From Parcubacteria group bacterium (GTDB lineage Bacteria; Patescibacteriota; Minisyncoccia; Phycocordibacterales; JABMOB01), in the NCBI GenBank assembly GCA_013204345.1, contig JABMOB010000001.1, positions 1 to 46,691 of the forward strand: a stretch of DNA of 46,691 nucleotides, read 5' to 3'. The position numbers and the translations under genes are program-made. The notes under the pieces were generated by a model that saw only the letters and a program-made list of their open reading frames with translations, had not been told where the DNA came from and did not search any database. This document shows positions 1 to 9,113 of this stretch, piece after piece (position 1 is the stretch's first letter; each line of letters begins with the position of its first letter).

Positions 1-2
1 AC

Positions 3-1274
3 GAATATCAGGACACCAACACAGTCCAATACACAATCGCCAAACTTATCGGCGATAAATATAAAAACATTTGTGTAGTTGGTGACACAGACCAAAATAT
101 TTACAGCTGGAGAGGTGCCGAGATAAAAAACATTCTCAGTTTTGAGAAAAATTATCCTGATGCAAAAATAATTTTACTTGAAGAAAATTATCGCTCTACC
201 CAAACGATACTCTCTGTAGCAAATAATGCGATAAAGAAAAACAAATACCGAATTGAAAAAAATCTTTTCACAAAAAATGAGGTTGGTGAAAAAATTGGTC
301 TCTATTCCGGCTATGATGAAGCGACTGAGGCTGATTTTGTTTCAGGAAAATCAAAAGAACTTATCGAGTCTGGCGTACAACCTAAAGAAATTGCCGTTTT
401 GTATAGAGCAAACTTCCAATCACGCGCACTCGAAGAATCTTTTTTGGGAAATGACGTTCCTTACCAACTTTTAGGTACAAGATTTTTTGAAAGAAAAGAA
501 GTTAAAGATGTTTTGTCATTTATTAGAGCTTCTTTCAATCCAGATAGCAGTATAGATATCGGAAGAATAATAAATGTTCCACCAAGAGGAATAGGAAAAA
601 TAACTTTACAAAAAATTTTGGATGGTAAAAAAGAAGAACTATCACCAAAAGTAAAAGAAAAGGTAGAAAGCTTCGAAACCATTTTAAGTAGAATCGCAGA
701 GAAAGCTCGAACGAGTATTCCGTCTGAAACAGTAAAATTTGTTATCAAAATTTCAGGGTTAGAACAGCTATTAAAAAGCGGGTCTGAGGAGGATTTGGAA
801 AGATTAGAAAACGTCATGGAACTCGTTACCTTAGCCACAAAATACGACCAATTTACCCCTGAAGAGGGTATCGAAAAGCTTCTTACGGATGCGGCGCTTG
901 CAAGCGATCAGGACTCGCTTATTTCTTCTAAAGAAGGTGTAAAACTTATGACCGTTCATGCTGCCAAAGGACTTGAGTTTGACTACTGTTTTATCACAGG
1001 TCTCGAAGAAAATCTTTTTCCACACAAAAAAATGAATGAGAGTGAAATAGATAGTGAAGAAGGGGAGGAGGAGAGAAGACTTTTTTATGTGGCAATTACT
1101 CGTGCAAGAAAAAAAATATATCTCACAAACGCACAGATACGAACAATTTTTGGATCAAAACAAATAAACATCCCCTCAGAATTCTTGTATGATATTGATG
1201 AAACTCTTACCGAGCAAGAAGAGTTTGTCGGAGTTAGACGTTCTGGAAAAATTTTATATAAAATAGATTTTTAG
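3..1274 (+). CDS. UvrD/PcrA-family DNA helicase, C-terminal part (5' end outside window)
   Basis: Superfamily 1 ATP-dependent 3'-5' DNA helicase used in repair and replication restart. The frame is open from the first bases, so the gene begins upstream of the window. The first residues read EYQDTN (end of the Walker B/motif II), followed by VVGDTDQNIYSWRGA (motif III) and LEENYRST (motif IV). Later come VKLMTVHAAKGLEFDYCF (motif V) and EERRLFYVAITRARK (motif VI). The Walker A and the N-terminal third are missing only because of the window edge. The tail after motif VI is short, as in PcrA-like proteins without long C-terminal additions. It is followed 42 bases later by rsmA on the same strand. 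UvrD, PcrA and Rep cannot be separated from this fragment. Confidence 0.93.
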   Translation, partial: EYQDTNTVQYTIAKLIGDKYKNICVVGDTDQNIYSWRGAEIKNILSFEKNYPDAKIILLEENYRSTQTILSVANNAIKKNKYRIEKNLFTKNEVGEKIGLYSGYDEATEADFVSGKSKELIESGVQPKEIAVLYRANFQSRALEESFLGNDVPYQLLGTRFFERKEVKDVLSFIRASFNPDSSIDIGRIINVPPRGIGKITLQKILDGKKEELSPKVKEKVESFETILSRIAEKARTSIPSETVKFVIKISGLEQLLKSGSEEDLERLENVMELVTLATKYDQFTPEEGIEKLLTDAALASDQDSLISSKEGVKLMTVHAAKGLEFDYCFITGLEENLFPHKKMNESEIDSEEGEEERRLFYVAITRARKKIYLTNAQIRTIFGSKQINIPSEFLYDIDETLTEQEEFVGVRRSGKILYKIDF

Positions 1275-1316
1275 AATAGTAATTAGTAGATAGTATCTAG
1301 TAGATAGAAAAATACA

Positions 1317-2123
1317 ATGAGAGCAAAAAAATCACTCGGTCAAAATTTTTTGAAGGCAAAAAAAGCTTTGAATGATATTGCGCATGTCGCAGAACTAAAC
1401 AAAAAAGATCTTGTTCTTGAGGTGGGCCCTGGCAAAGGTGCGCTCACCGAAATACTTTTAGAAAAAGCTGGACGAGTAATCACTGTAGAAAAAGATGAAG
1501 TTCTTGTAAAATTTTTGGAAGAAAAATTCGCAAAAGAAATATCGGAAGAAAAATTAAAATTAATCACCGGCGACATATTAAACTTCAATCTATCCAACTT
1601 TACGGACTTTATGGACTTTAAACTTTCGACTGGCAACTTTAAAGTTGCCGCCAACATTCCTTATTACATTACAGGACAATTTCTCAGGAAATTTCTCTCA
1701 GGAAAATGTCAACCATCTCTTATGGTTCTTATGCTTCAAAAAGAAGTTGCAAAAAGAATTGTGGCGCAGGACAACAAAGAAAGTATTCTTTCTTTGAGTG
1801 TAAAGGTGTACGGGACGCCAAAATATGTAGACACTGTGGAAGCGAGATATTTTTCACCGGCACCAAAAGTAGATTCGGCGATTTTACTTATCTCTCAAAT
1901 TTCAAAAGATTTTTTCAAAGATATCAGTGAAGAAAAGTTTTTTGAGGTTATGAAAGCTGGCTTTGCCCACAAGAGGAAACAACTGTCTGGTAATTTGAAA
2001 AGTCACTTCAAAAACAAAAATGTAGAAATTATTTTGGAAAAATTTGGTATAGACAAAAAAACTCGCGCTGAAGATATTTCCTTAAAAAACTGGGCACAAA
2101 TTGCCAATGAAATTGATCAATAA
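1317..2123 (+). CDS. rsmA: 16S rRNA dimethyladenosine transferase RsmA (KsgA)
   Basis: Dimethylates two adjacent adenosines near the 3' end of 16S rRNA during 30S assembly, using S-adenosylmethionine. The 268-residue length is normal. The N-terminus carries the family motif KKSLGQNFL, then the SAM-binding EVGPGKGALTEIL (about residues 39-51), an acidic E for the ribose, and the catalytic NIPYYIT (N-I-P-Y form) near residue 113. The C-terminal part has FSPAPKVDSAI and FAHKRKQLSGNL, both typical. An extra stretch just before the NIPYYIT motif (SNFTDFMDFKLSTG) is encoded by a 37-bp sequence that recurs elsewhere in the window; see findings. The gene is convergent with the next gene, 16 bases away. 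Confidence 0.95.
   Translation: MRAKKSLGQNFLKAKKALNDIAHVAELNKKDLVLEVGPGKGALTEILLEKAGRVITVEKDEVLVKFLEEKFAKEISEEKLKLITGDILNFNLSNFTDFMDFKLSTGNFKVAANIPYYITGQFLRKFLSGKCQPSLMVLMLQKEVAKRIVAQDNKESILSLSVKVYGTPKYVDTVEARYFSPAPKVDSAILLISQISKDFFKDISEEKFFEVMKAGFAHKRKQLSGNLKSHFKNKNVEIILEKFGIDKKTRAEDISLKNWAQIANEIDQ
1595..1631 (+). repeat. Dispersed CTTTATGGACTTT repeat, copy A (inside rsmA)
   Basis: A 37-bp segment made of ACTTTA/GGACTTTA-type words. It matches the reverse complement of 9073-9109 at about 33 of 37 positions by eye, and is related to copies at 38213-38246 and 38681-38699. Here it is translated in frame as part of the loop before the RsmA catalytic motif. Confidence 0.7.
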
Positions 2124-2139
2124 ACGGCTCAGATAAACA

Positions 2140-2511
2140 TTATAAAGAAGTTCCCACGATTGGAGAAAATGCACCAGACGGTGAGCCGTAATAGTTACAA
2201 TGATGGCCAAACCACATCCAACACCCTCCACCTGGGGTATATAGACCAACTGTCCACACACCGGCGCGAGGAAGTTGATAGTATTCATACTGAGGAGTCC
2301 AGTTGTATGTAAGCTGTATAGTTCCGTTGAGTGGTTGTTGGATTGTAAGTAAAAAATTACCACTACAAGTGCAGTAGATAGAACTAACGATAAAACCCCC
2401 AAATTGCAAACCTCCCTGAGCCAATACTATTGGAGAAAAAATACCAGTAACAAAAAATATAAAAATTATTAGAAATAGAAAATATTTTCTTTTGGCGAGA
2501 TATTTAGTCAT
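2140..2511 (-). CDS. Small secreted protein of unknown function
   Basis: A 123-residue protein with an N-terminal signal peptide (KRKYFLFLIIFIFFVTGIF, ending near AQGG). The mature part is rich in G, Y, W and C, with a CTCSG near residue 48 and a C-terminal segment containing GGGCWMWFGHHCNYYG. The four cysteines suggest disulfides after export. No named domain is recognised. It lies 26 bases after the peptidoglycan-binding gene at 2538-3605 on the same strand, so the two probably form an operon that serves the surface apparatus encoded next door. Its 3' end faces rsmA. Confidence 0.7.
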   Translation of the reverse strand: MTKYLAKRKYFLFLIIFIFFVTGIFSPIVLAQGGLQFGGFIVSSIYCTCSGNFLLTIQQPLNGTIQLTYNWTPQYEYYQLPRAGVWTVGLYTPGGGCWMWFGHHCNYYGSPSGAFSPIVGTSL

Positions 2512-2537
2512 TTGTTCTTTAAAATAAATTATACCAT

Positions 2538-3605
2538 CTATTCAAAAACTAAAGTAAAGATAGCGGCTTTCTCTGAGATTCCCCCATCATTGATCACAAT
2601 AAAGCTTATCGGCCAAGAAAAAACTTTTTCAGGTTTCTCTTCTACATTCTGCATACTTTCAGGGAATGGTAGAACTTTTATTTTTATTGTTTTACCATCA
2701 GCTGATGGTAGGTTTTTCAAAACCTCATAACTAGACCTGATCTCATTTCCAGTACTTGTAAAATTGTTTCCAGTGATTGTTATTTCTGTCCCATAGATTC
2801 CAGAAGAAGGTGACGCCGATTGGACAACCGGACGTTTGCTGTTGATATCAACTACAACAACAAGAGTTGCGTGTTTAGAAATAAGTTTATTGTTGCCGAC
2901 ATACACGTCATATCTGCCGAGTGGAAGTTCTTGGGGAAGTTTGAATGTAAGTGTTTGTGTGTCGGGAGAGTCAATATGCGAGAGGGAATAATTATCTCCA
3001 AAATAAATAATATTATCTTTTGAAATAAACCCTACTCCGGTAATCGTTATATTATTTTTGTGAAAAATTTCATACTGTGACGGAAAATAGGGGATAATGG
3101 AATCGGATTGTGTTAAATCTTTCGTTTGATTAGAAACCGCAGAAAAATCACCAGAGGGTACTGTCTGTGAAATATTCCCTATGACATTTGAAATTGTTGC
3201 GCTTGTCGACAGATTACTAGGTAATAAATCGGAGGAAATCTGATTCAATTTTTGCCGAGTTGAAACCCCCACAAAACCTGTGCCATATATAAGATTGTAT
3301 GGAAAAAGGACTTCTTTGCGATAAAGTTCCTGAAAACGAATTACTGCACTTTTTGTGAGTGACCCAAAATAATCTGTTTCATTTCCTAGGGAACCAACAC
3401 CAGTTTCTGCAACTTGCGTACTTTTGTTTGTGTTTAACAGTCGTTGAAGTAACAAAACATCTGGACCAGAATCGCCGAGTTTCAGATTTCTTGAAAATTG
3501 CTCAGCCGAAACAGTAGAAACAGTAGAAATACCTAAAAAACAAAAAACTGTAACAAAAAAAGTGGCGAGAAACACTTTTTTGACAGAGATAGATGACATA
3601 GCCAT
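2538..3605 (-). CDS. Secreted protein with peptidoglycan-binding and IPT/TIG-like domains
   Basis: A 355-residue exported protein. Residues 1-34 form a signal peptide (KKVFLATFFVTVFCFLGIST). Residues about 40-120 match the PG_binding_1 fold: LGDSGPDVLLLQRLLN at the start, then DYFGSLTKSAVIRFQELY and GFVGVSTRQKLNQI. Two IPT/TIG-type immunoglobulin-like units follow, each with a glycine-rich ITGVGF / ITGNNF strand (about residues 185-260 and 265-355). This suggests a cell-wall anchor carrying Ig-like modules outside the membrane. It is divergent from the plus-strand secretion locus, with which it shares a 75-base intergenic region. An alternative ATG lies two codons downstream of the first. Confidence 0.8.
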   Translation of the reverse strand: MAMSSISVKKVFLATFFVTVFCFLGISTVSTVSAEQFSRNLKLGDSGPDVLLLQRLLNTNKSTQVAETGVGSLGNETDYFGSLTKSAVIRFQELYRKEVLFPYNLIYGTGFVGVSTRQKLNQISSDLLPSNLSTSATISNVIGNISQTVPSGDFSAVSNQTKDLTQSDSIIPYFPSQYEIFHKNNITITGVGFISKDNIIYFGDNYSLSHIDSPDTQTLTFKLPQELPLGRYDVYVGNNKLISKHATLVVVVDINSKRPVVQSASPSSGIYGTEITITGNNFTSTGNEIRSSYEVLKNLPSADGKTIKIKVLPFPESMQNVEEKPEKVFSWPISFIVINDGGISEKAAIFTLVFE

Positions 3606-3670
3606 ATTTTAACACAAAAGAAAAGCTACACTATCCCCAAGTTTCGCTAATATTATGACCAATTATCTGT

Positions 3671-3676
3671 TATAAT
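3671..3676 (+). promoter_or_regulatory. -10 box for the secretion-locus transcript
   Basis: A perfect TATAAT lies in the 75-base gap between the divergent surface genes. A start about 7 bases downstream would put the transcript 5' end near 3683. This argues against the earliest TTG (3681) as the start codon of the next gene. No convincing -35 is seen. Confidence 0.45.
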
Positions 3677-3680
3677 ATAC

Positions 3681-4595
3681 TTGATTCATATATTGAGGTC
3701 CTGTTTTGGGCCTATAAAAACATTGACACCTCCAAGTAAAAAAATTATTCCTATTATTATCGCCTGTCTTATATCTTTAGGCGCAATATTTCTTGTTGTT
3801 TATCAGAAAAACAGAAGCGAATCTTATGTGACGCCTAAAAACATTGACGTTGTAGACCAAAATCTAAAAACAAGCGCCAGTTTCGATATCGACCAAAGCG
3901 GATTAAAAAAATGGGAAGATTTATTACAAAAAACTACAGCGAATAATAGCGGAAATACTACAAATACCACAATTCAAACCCCAACAGACAAAGTCGCTCA
4001 AGATTTTATGGTTAAATTACTAACTTTGGGACAAGCAGGCACCACGATAACTCCGGAAATTGAGAATAGTATTGTGCAAGAGAGTTTGGCTAAAGCCATA
4101 GCGACATTTAACCCCCAAAAATACACCTCCGCAGACCTAAAAATATCAAATACTGAAAATACAACTGCAATCAAAAAATATGGTAATGATACCGGTGCTG
4201 TTTTTGTGAACAATGCCTTACCAAATACAGAAAATGAAATGGTTATCGTCGGACGTGCACTAAACACAGAAGATCCAAAGTTATTGGCAAAACTTGACCC
4301 TATTTTACTAAATTATCATAAAATACTTAATGAACTTTTAGCTGTGAGTGTGCCAAAAAGTGCAGAGAACCAACATTTAGATTTAGTAAACTCCTTATCT
4401 TTGATGATTGAGACTGTCGAGGCAATGAAAACAACGTTTACCGACCCGATTACAGGCCTGACCGCTCTCAAAAATTATCCTGAAAACCTACAAAACTTCG
4501 GCGATACTGTATCAAACTTGAAAACTTATTTTCTAGAAAAAGGAGTTGTTTTTAGTGACACAGAAAGTGGCGCTTTGTTTAAAAATAAAATATAA
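3681..4595 (+). CDS. Single-pass membrane protein at the head of the secretion locus
   Basis: Up to 304 residues. There is one clear transmembrane segment (IIPIIIACLISLGAIFLVVY, about residues 23-42 of the longest form), then a hydrophilic, mostly helical part rich in K, T and N. The start is uncertain: no ATG is present near the N-terminus, and in-frame TTG codons occur at 3681, 3693 and 3723. The TATAAT at 3671 favours one of the later two. No family is recognised. The position just upstream of the discoidin-domain gene (13 bases) suggests a structural or assembly role in the same envelope complex; this is inference from context. Confidence 0.7.
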   Translation: MIHILRSCFGPIKTLTPPSKKIIPIIIACLISLGAIFLVVYQKNRSESYVTPKNIDVVDQNLKTSASFDIDQSGLKKWEDLLQKTTANNSGNTTNTTIQTPTDKVAQDFMVKLLTLGQAGTTITPEIENSIVQESLAKAIATFNPQKYTSADLKISNTENTTAIKKYGNDTGAVFVNNALPNTENEMVIVGRALNTEDPKLLAKLDPILLNYHKILNELLAVSVPKSAENQHLDLVNSLSLMIETVEAMKTTFTDPITGLTALKNYPENLQNFGDTVSNLKTYFLEKGVVFSDTESGALFKNKI

Positions 4596-4608
4596 TTATA
4601 TATAATAT

Positions 4609-6414
4609 ATGACTCATTTTTTTGATAAAAATAAAAAAGTAATTAGTTTTATTTTAATCCTATTTTTTGTTGTCTCTAGCACAATTTTTTTAAACCCAAA
4701 ACAAGCTGAGGCTATAGTGCCGGGACCAGCAACTTGTACAGGTTTTTTTGGTGGTGCTGTAGCAACCGAAGGGTCAAAAGCATCTGTTGGAGTATCCAAC
4801 GTACCTGTCCGTGATTTGGCGTCGTTTCTGGACCAAATACAAGATACTGCCACAAGTCTAGCGACCCTGCAAAAGGAGTGCATTTGGGATAATATCGCGG
4901 TTATCCTTTCTAAAACACTCATAAAACAACTTACTTCAAGTGTTGTAAATTGGGTAAACAGTGGGTTTAACGGTAGCCCAAGCTTTATCCAAAATCCTGA
5001 ACAACTTCTACGAGATATAGGAGATGAAGTTGCAGGAGGACTTATAGAGGATATTGCTCCAATTTTGTGTGAACCGTTTAGTCTGGACATCCAACTAGCT
5101 TTAAGGGCAAACTACTCATCTTCTGTGTCTAACAAAGTTAGTTGTACTCTTACAGATGTAATAGGTAATACGGAAGATTTTTTGAATGGTAATTTTAGTG
5201 CAGGAGGAGGGTGGGATAAATGGCTTGAGGTGACACAAAATCCACAAAATAATTTCTACGGGTCTTTCATTGAAGCAAATAATGTTGTAGAAAGTGGAGC
5301 ATCTTCATTAGTCAACGCTCAACAAATCGATTTGGACAGAGGTAATGGTTTTCTTTCTATAACAGATGACCTTGGAAATATTCTAACCCCCGGAGTCATT
5401 ATTCAAGACCAACTACAACAAGCTTTGGGAACCGACCTACGACAACTCGAACTTTCTCGTTCAATAAACGATATTGTGGGAGCTTTGGTGGGACAATTAG
5501 TATCACAACTCACAACATCAGGCGGTGTAGCTGGAATACAACCGACAAATAGACCAGAAACTGCAAGCACGGCAGGTTTTACTTACAACCAAGCAGATGC
5601 TGAAAGCCAAAATATACAACCAACAGATGAAGTAATTGACGGTTCTATTGGTGATGCTGGATACCAAAGCTTTTCTGGAGATAATCTAGCCCTCAACGCT
5701 CCTAGCACAAACCTTGAAATGTCTGGGTATTACAATGCGAATGTAAGGATAGGTGTTACTGTAGATGGAAGCACAAATGGAAATTGGTCTAGTAGCGGAA
5801 GTAATGTCGCGATAACAAACCGCCAAAACAATCCTTGGTGGCAAATTGATTTAGGAACAGATAACTTACCTTTAAAAAATATAAAAATACACAGACGCAC
5901 CAATGGTAGCAGCCCAGCAGATAATGCTACTGGAAATTTTAGGGTCTTTGTATCAGATCAACCTTTTATCTCAAACTTTAATCCACTATTTCCCCCCTCA
6001 AATGTATGGGCTAGTCCAATAACAATTTCTCCCGACGCTTCTGTTTTGATAGACCTCTGGAAAACTGGACGATATGTGAGAATACAGAGAGTTGAAGGGA
6101 CCGCAAAATACCTACAATTATCAGAGGTTGTGATTCTAAGAAATAGAGCCCCAATAATCACACTTGAGGGCGAAAGTACTGTAATAATCTCTCAAAATGG
6201 AACGTTCACAGAGTCTGGTTTTACAGCAACTGACCCTGACCCAAAAACACCAGGGAATAATGATCTTACTTCCCAAGTGATAATCGATGGTAATGTAAAC
6301 ACAAGTGTCGTCGGAACATACAATATTAAATATGATGTAACTGATGAGAGTGGAGCAGAAGCTGATACGGTAACTAGAACTGTGCGTGTAATTGAAACAC
6401 TTCCAACACAATAA
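4609..6414 (+). CDS. Exported protein with discoidin-like and Ig-like C-terminal domains, secretion locus
   Basis: A 601-residue protein with a signal peptide (ISFILILFFVVSSTIFL, cleavage near QAEA). The N-terminal half (to about residue 330) has no recognised domain but contains scattered cysteines. Residues about 355-505 resemble an F5/8 type C (discoidin) carbohydrate-binding domain: NLALNAP at the start, TNRQNNPWWQIDLG, IKIHRRTNG, FRVFVSD and GRYVRIQR. Residues about 510-601 form an Ig-like domain of the DUF5011 or bacterial Ig type (FTATDPDP, VVGTYNIKYDVTD). The gene ends 2 bases before the polytopic membrane gene, which suggests coupled translation. A plausible role is a surface or pilus-associated adhesin that contacts sugars; binding itself is inference. 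Confidence 0.8.
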   Translation: MTHFFDKNKKVISFILILFFVVSSTIFLNPKQAEAIVPGPATCTGFFGGAVATEGSKASVGVSNVPVRDLASFLDQIQDTATSLATLQKECIWDNIAVILSKTLIKQLTSSVVNWVNSGFNGSPSFIQNPEQLLRDIGDEVAGGLIEDIAPILCEPFSLDIQLALRANYSSSVSNKVSCTLTDVIGNTEDFLNGNFSAGGGWDKWLEVTQNPQNNFYGSFIEANNVVESGASSLVNAQQIDLDRGNGFLSITDDLGNILTPGVIIQDQLQQALGTDLRQLELSRSINDIVGALVGQLVSQLTTSGGVAGIQPTNRPETASTAGFTYNQADAESQNIQPTDEVIDGSIGDAGYQSFSGDNLALNAPSTNLEMSGYYNANVRIGVTVDGSTNGNWSSSGSNVAITNRQNNPWWQIDLGTDNLPLKNIKIHRRTNGSSPADNATGNFRVFVSDQPFISNFNPLFPPSNVWASPITISPDASVLIDLWKTGRYVRIQRVEGTAKYLQLSEVVILRNRAPIITLEGESTVIISQNGTFTESGFTATDPDPKTPGNNDLTSQVIIDGNVNTSVVGTYNIKYDVTDESGAEADTVTRTVRVIETLPTQ

Positions 6415-6416
6415 AA

Positions 6417-8468
6417 ATGAAAAAGTTTCGTATTTTAATAATAATTTTATTGGTGATAATAACAGTCGCACAGCCTTTCGCTTATGTAAAAACAGCAGAA
6501 GCTGCATCAAGTGGTATGTCTTGGTGGCAGATGTTTACACAAAACTATCAAGAAGAAAGGGCTGACCAAGCTGCTATAAACGCTAATACTTGCTTCAATC
6601 CATTAAGGGGTATATTCAATATATCAGTATGTACAAGACAAGCAGCCGGCATCATCGCTGAAATGATCCTGAGACTGATGTCCTTACTTCTTTATCTCGC
6701 GGGAATGATTTTAAATAAAAGTGTAGAGTGGACAATTTTAGCAATGAAGGTACCGACGAGTGTAGATGCTGTATGGAAAACTTTCCGAGATTTGGCAAAT
6801 ATGTTCTTCATTTTTATTTTGATGTACGTAGCAATAATGACAATACTCAGAAAAAGCGGCACGGACACAAAAAAACTTCTTACTTATCTGATAGTCGTGG
6901 CTGCTCTTTTAAACTTCAGTTTATTTTTCACAAAAGCAGTGATTGATGTTTCAAATACGATAACTATTACGTTCTATAACAAAATGGTTCCTCCTGGAAG
7001 TGCAGCTAGTATTACCGGTATATCTGGTGCTTTTGTGGAAAAATTAGGTTTAACTAGTATATATGAACCTCAAGCAGAAAATGCAGTGGATGCGGCCAAC
7101 AGCGGAGCGTCAACTTGGGGTAGTTTCACAGACGCATCATGGAGTGTAATTTTTGTAACTGGTATTTTCGGCTCTATTTTTATCTTAGTTGCCTCTTTTG
7201 TATTTGCAGCTACGGCCGTCCTTTTTATAATACGATATATAATTTTAATTATCTTACTAATGCTCTCTCCGCTTGCTTTTATGACCATGGCATTACCTCA
7301 GGACGATTACTCAAAGCGCTGGTGGGACCAATTATGGAAACAGGCAATTTTTGCGCCAGTCTGCATGATGCTTTTGTACGCAGTGCTTCAGTTTCTCGGG
7401 GATCCAAGTATTGGGTTGGCTGGGGGTGATCTTAAAACAGCCTTATCTGGAGGAGCGATAGACGGAATGTTCAACTTTGTAATAATCATCGGCTTTATGA
7501 TCGCTGTACTTCTTTTGGCACAAGAGGTCGGTGCAAAGGGTGCGGGAAAAGCATTGAGTATGGGTAAATCTGCACGTAAATGGGGGCAGGGTGTTGTTGG
7601 AAGAAATACCGCCGGAAGAGTCGCAAGTTTTGCTGATAAAAAATTGGAGAATACAGCTTTTGGACAATCAAGGTTTGGTAGTAGGTTGAGAGATGTTACG
7701 ACGGGCGGAGTAGCTGGAATGAAATTTGGCAGCAAAGAATCAATGAAAGACGTTGATAAGAAAAATAAAAAAATTGATGAAAGTAGAGCAAAATGGGAAG
7801 AAAAGAAAATGAAAGACGGTGCTGAGAAAAACGTAAAAACAAGATTAAACGACGTAACAACACACGAAACAGCACTTAATGAACATCAAGATTATGTAAA
7901 CTCACCAAAAGGACGCGCTGACAGAGTTTTTGATCCGGAGTGGGAAAACAAACAAGCAAATAAAAAACAATCATTAGAGGCGGGCCTTAAACTAGCTCAA
8001 CAAGGAGAACACACGGCGTCAGAAAGCCAAATAAAAGAAGAGATGATGGGAATGAGAGAAGCTAAAATAGCCGAACTTAAGGGTGGACAGACAACAACAA
8101 CAAAACAAGCAGCAGTGAGGGGGACAAAAACAGCAGGAACTATCATAGGTAGCACTGTAACAGGAATGGCCGCAGGAGGAATGGTTGCTGGACCTGTGGG
8201 CGCAATGGTTGGTGCGGGATTAGGAGCAACTGCGGGAGTGGTCACGAGGGTTACCCAAGCCGGAGGAGTCGGTAGGTTTTTCAACGCGAGACAAAGGAAA
8301 GCGACCGCAAAATTACTGGAAGAGTCTCAAAAAGGTAAGAAAATAGGGGGTGGAGATATACAAGACAAACTCAAAAAACTAATGAAGGAGGAAGGGATTG
8401 ATACCGATGAAAACAAGAAAAAAGAGGGAGGGGACGAGAAAAAAGACGAAGAAAAATCAACAACATAA
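6417..8468 (+). CDS. TrbL/VirB6-like polytopic membrane protein of a type IV secretion-like system
   Basis: A 683-residue protein. The N-terminal signal-like helix (ILIIILLVIITVAQPFAYV) is followed by several membrane segments at about residues 80-100, 125-145, 153-175, 238-290 and 345-365. This is the layout of TrbL/VirB6-type channel components. The last 300 residues are soluble: a charged, lysine- and glutamate-rich coiled-coil stretch, then a glycine-zipper segment (GMAAGGMVAGPVGAMVGAGL, about residues 580-600) that could insert into or dimerise in a membrane. The tail is highly charged. It sits between the discoidin protein and a small hydrophilic gene and upstream of PrgI and VirB4, as in CPR and Gram-positive type IV secretion loci. 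The assignment rests on topology and neighbours more than on sequence motifs. Confidence 0.78.
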   Translation: MKKFRILIIILLVIITVAQPFAYVKTAEAASSGMSWWQMFTQNYQEERADQAAINANTCFNPLRGIFNISVCTRQAAGIIAEMILRLMSLLLYLAGMILNKSVEWTILAMKVPTSVDAVWKTFRDLANMFFIFILMYVAIMTILRKSGTDTKKLLTYLIVVAALLNFSLFFTKAVIDVSNTITITFYNKMVPPGSAASITGISGAFVEKLGLTSIYEPQAENAVDAANSGASTWGSFTDASWSVIFVTGIFGSIFILVASFVFAATAVLFIIRYIILIILLMLSPLAFMTMALPQDDYSKRWWDQLWKQAIFAPVCMMLLYAVLQFLGDPSIGLAGGDLKTALSGGAIDGMFNFVIIIGFMIAVLLLAQEVGAKGAGKALSMGKSARKWGQGVVGRNTAGRVASFADKKLENTAFGQSRFGSRLRDVTTGGVAGMKFGSKESMKDVDKKNKKIDESRAKWEEKKMKDGAEKNVKTRLNDVTTHETALNEHQDYVNSPKGRADRVFDPEWENKQANKKQSLEAGLKLAQQGEHTASESQIKEEMMGMREAKIAELKGGQTTTTKQAAVRGTKTAGTIIGSTVTGMAAGGMVAGPVGAMVGAGLGATAGVVTRVTQAGGVGRFFNARQRKATAKLLEESQKGKKIGGGDIQDKLKKLMKEEGIDTDENKKKEGGDEKKDEEKSTT

Positions 8469-8471
8469 ATT

Positions 8472-9074
8472 ATGGATGATACAAACAAAAAATTAGAAGA
8501 GCAATTTAAACTTTTACCAGCAGAACTGCGAGAGTTTATTGTTTCGGAGGAATTAACAACTGACCTAAAAAATATCTCTAATAGATATCAATTAACTGAT
8601 GAGCAAGGGTCTATACTGGAAACACAAACACTAATAATACTTCTCGGTTTAGACTACACCAACAAATACAGAGATAATCTAACAGAAAAACTTAAGGCAC
8701 CGGTTAACATAATAAATTCAATAGTTAATGAAGTAAAGGAAAAAGTGTTTAGAAATGTAGCCTCACAATTGGCCGAGGTGCAGATTGGAATAGAGAAGGT
8801 TGACAAAGAAACTGCTGAAAAAGAAAATACAGGTGGCATAGAAATTGAAAACCCTGAGAAAATGTTAGAGGCCACAAACGGCGAAGCTCTGCTTGAAGAC
8901 GGTAAAGAACTGGATAGAGATAAAATCCTTACCGATATAGAAACTCCTCCAACTAAACCACAACCACAAGGTACAGCTGTTGACCAGAAACTCGGTGGTA
9001 TTGCGAGATCGATTGAAATTCCAAAGAAAAATTATCCGAGCGGGCGAGATCCTTACAGAGAACCGATAGAGTAG
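8472..9074 (+). CDS. Hydrophilic protein of unknown function in the secretion locus
   Basis: A 200-residue acidic protein without signal peptide or membrane segment. The first 110 residues look helical (KLEEQFKLLPAELREFIVSE and later EVKEKVFRNVASQLAEVQ); the rest is low-complexity and proline-rich. It begins 3 bases after the TrbL-like gene and precedes prgI by 39 bases. A cytoplasmic accessory or chaperone role would fit the context, but no family is recognised. Its stop codon overlaps a copy of the dispersed repeat at 9073-9109. Confidence 0.75.
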   Translation: MDDTNKKLEEQFKLLPAELREFIVSEELTTDLKNISNRYQLTDEQGSILETQTLIILLGLDYTNKYRDNLTEKLKAPVNIINSIVNEVKEKVFRNVASQLAEVQIGIEKVDKETAEKENTGGIEIENPEKMLEATNGEALLEDGKELDRDKILTDIETPPTKPQPQGTAVDQKLGGIARSIEIPKKNYPSGRDPYREPIE

Positions 9075-9109
9075 TCGAAAGTTAAAAGTCCATAAAGTTC
9101 GTAAAGTAA
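9073..9109. repeat. Dispersed CTTTATGGACTTT repeat, copy B (between genes)
   Basis: A 37-bp copy in inverted orientation relative to the one in rsmA. It fills almost the whole spacer between the hydrophilic gene and prgI, ending 4 bases before the prgI ATG. It takes the place where a ribosome binding site would be expected; no SD is seen. Confidence 0.7.
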
Positions 9110-9113
9110 AACT

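Noticed and set aside
461-838. 125-residue minus-strand ORF inside the helicase gene
   Set aside because: Antisense to conserved helicase motifs, without start signals or a recognisable domain.
2082-2402. 106-residue minus-strand ORF across the rsmA end
   Set aside because: It overlaps both rsmA and the small secreted protein gene in a different frame; the latter has a clear signal peptide.
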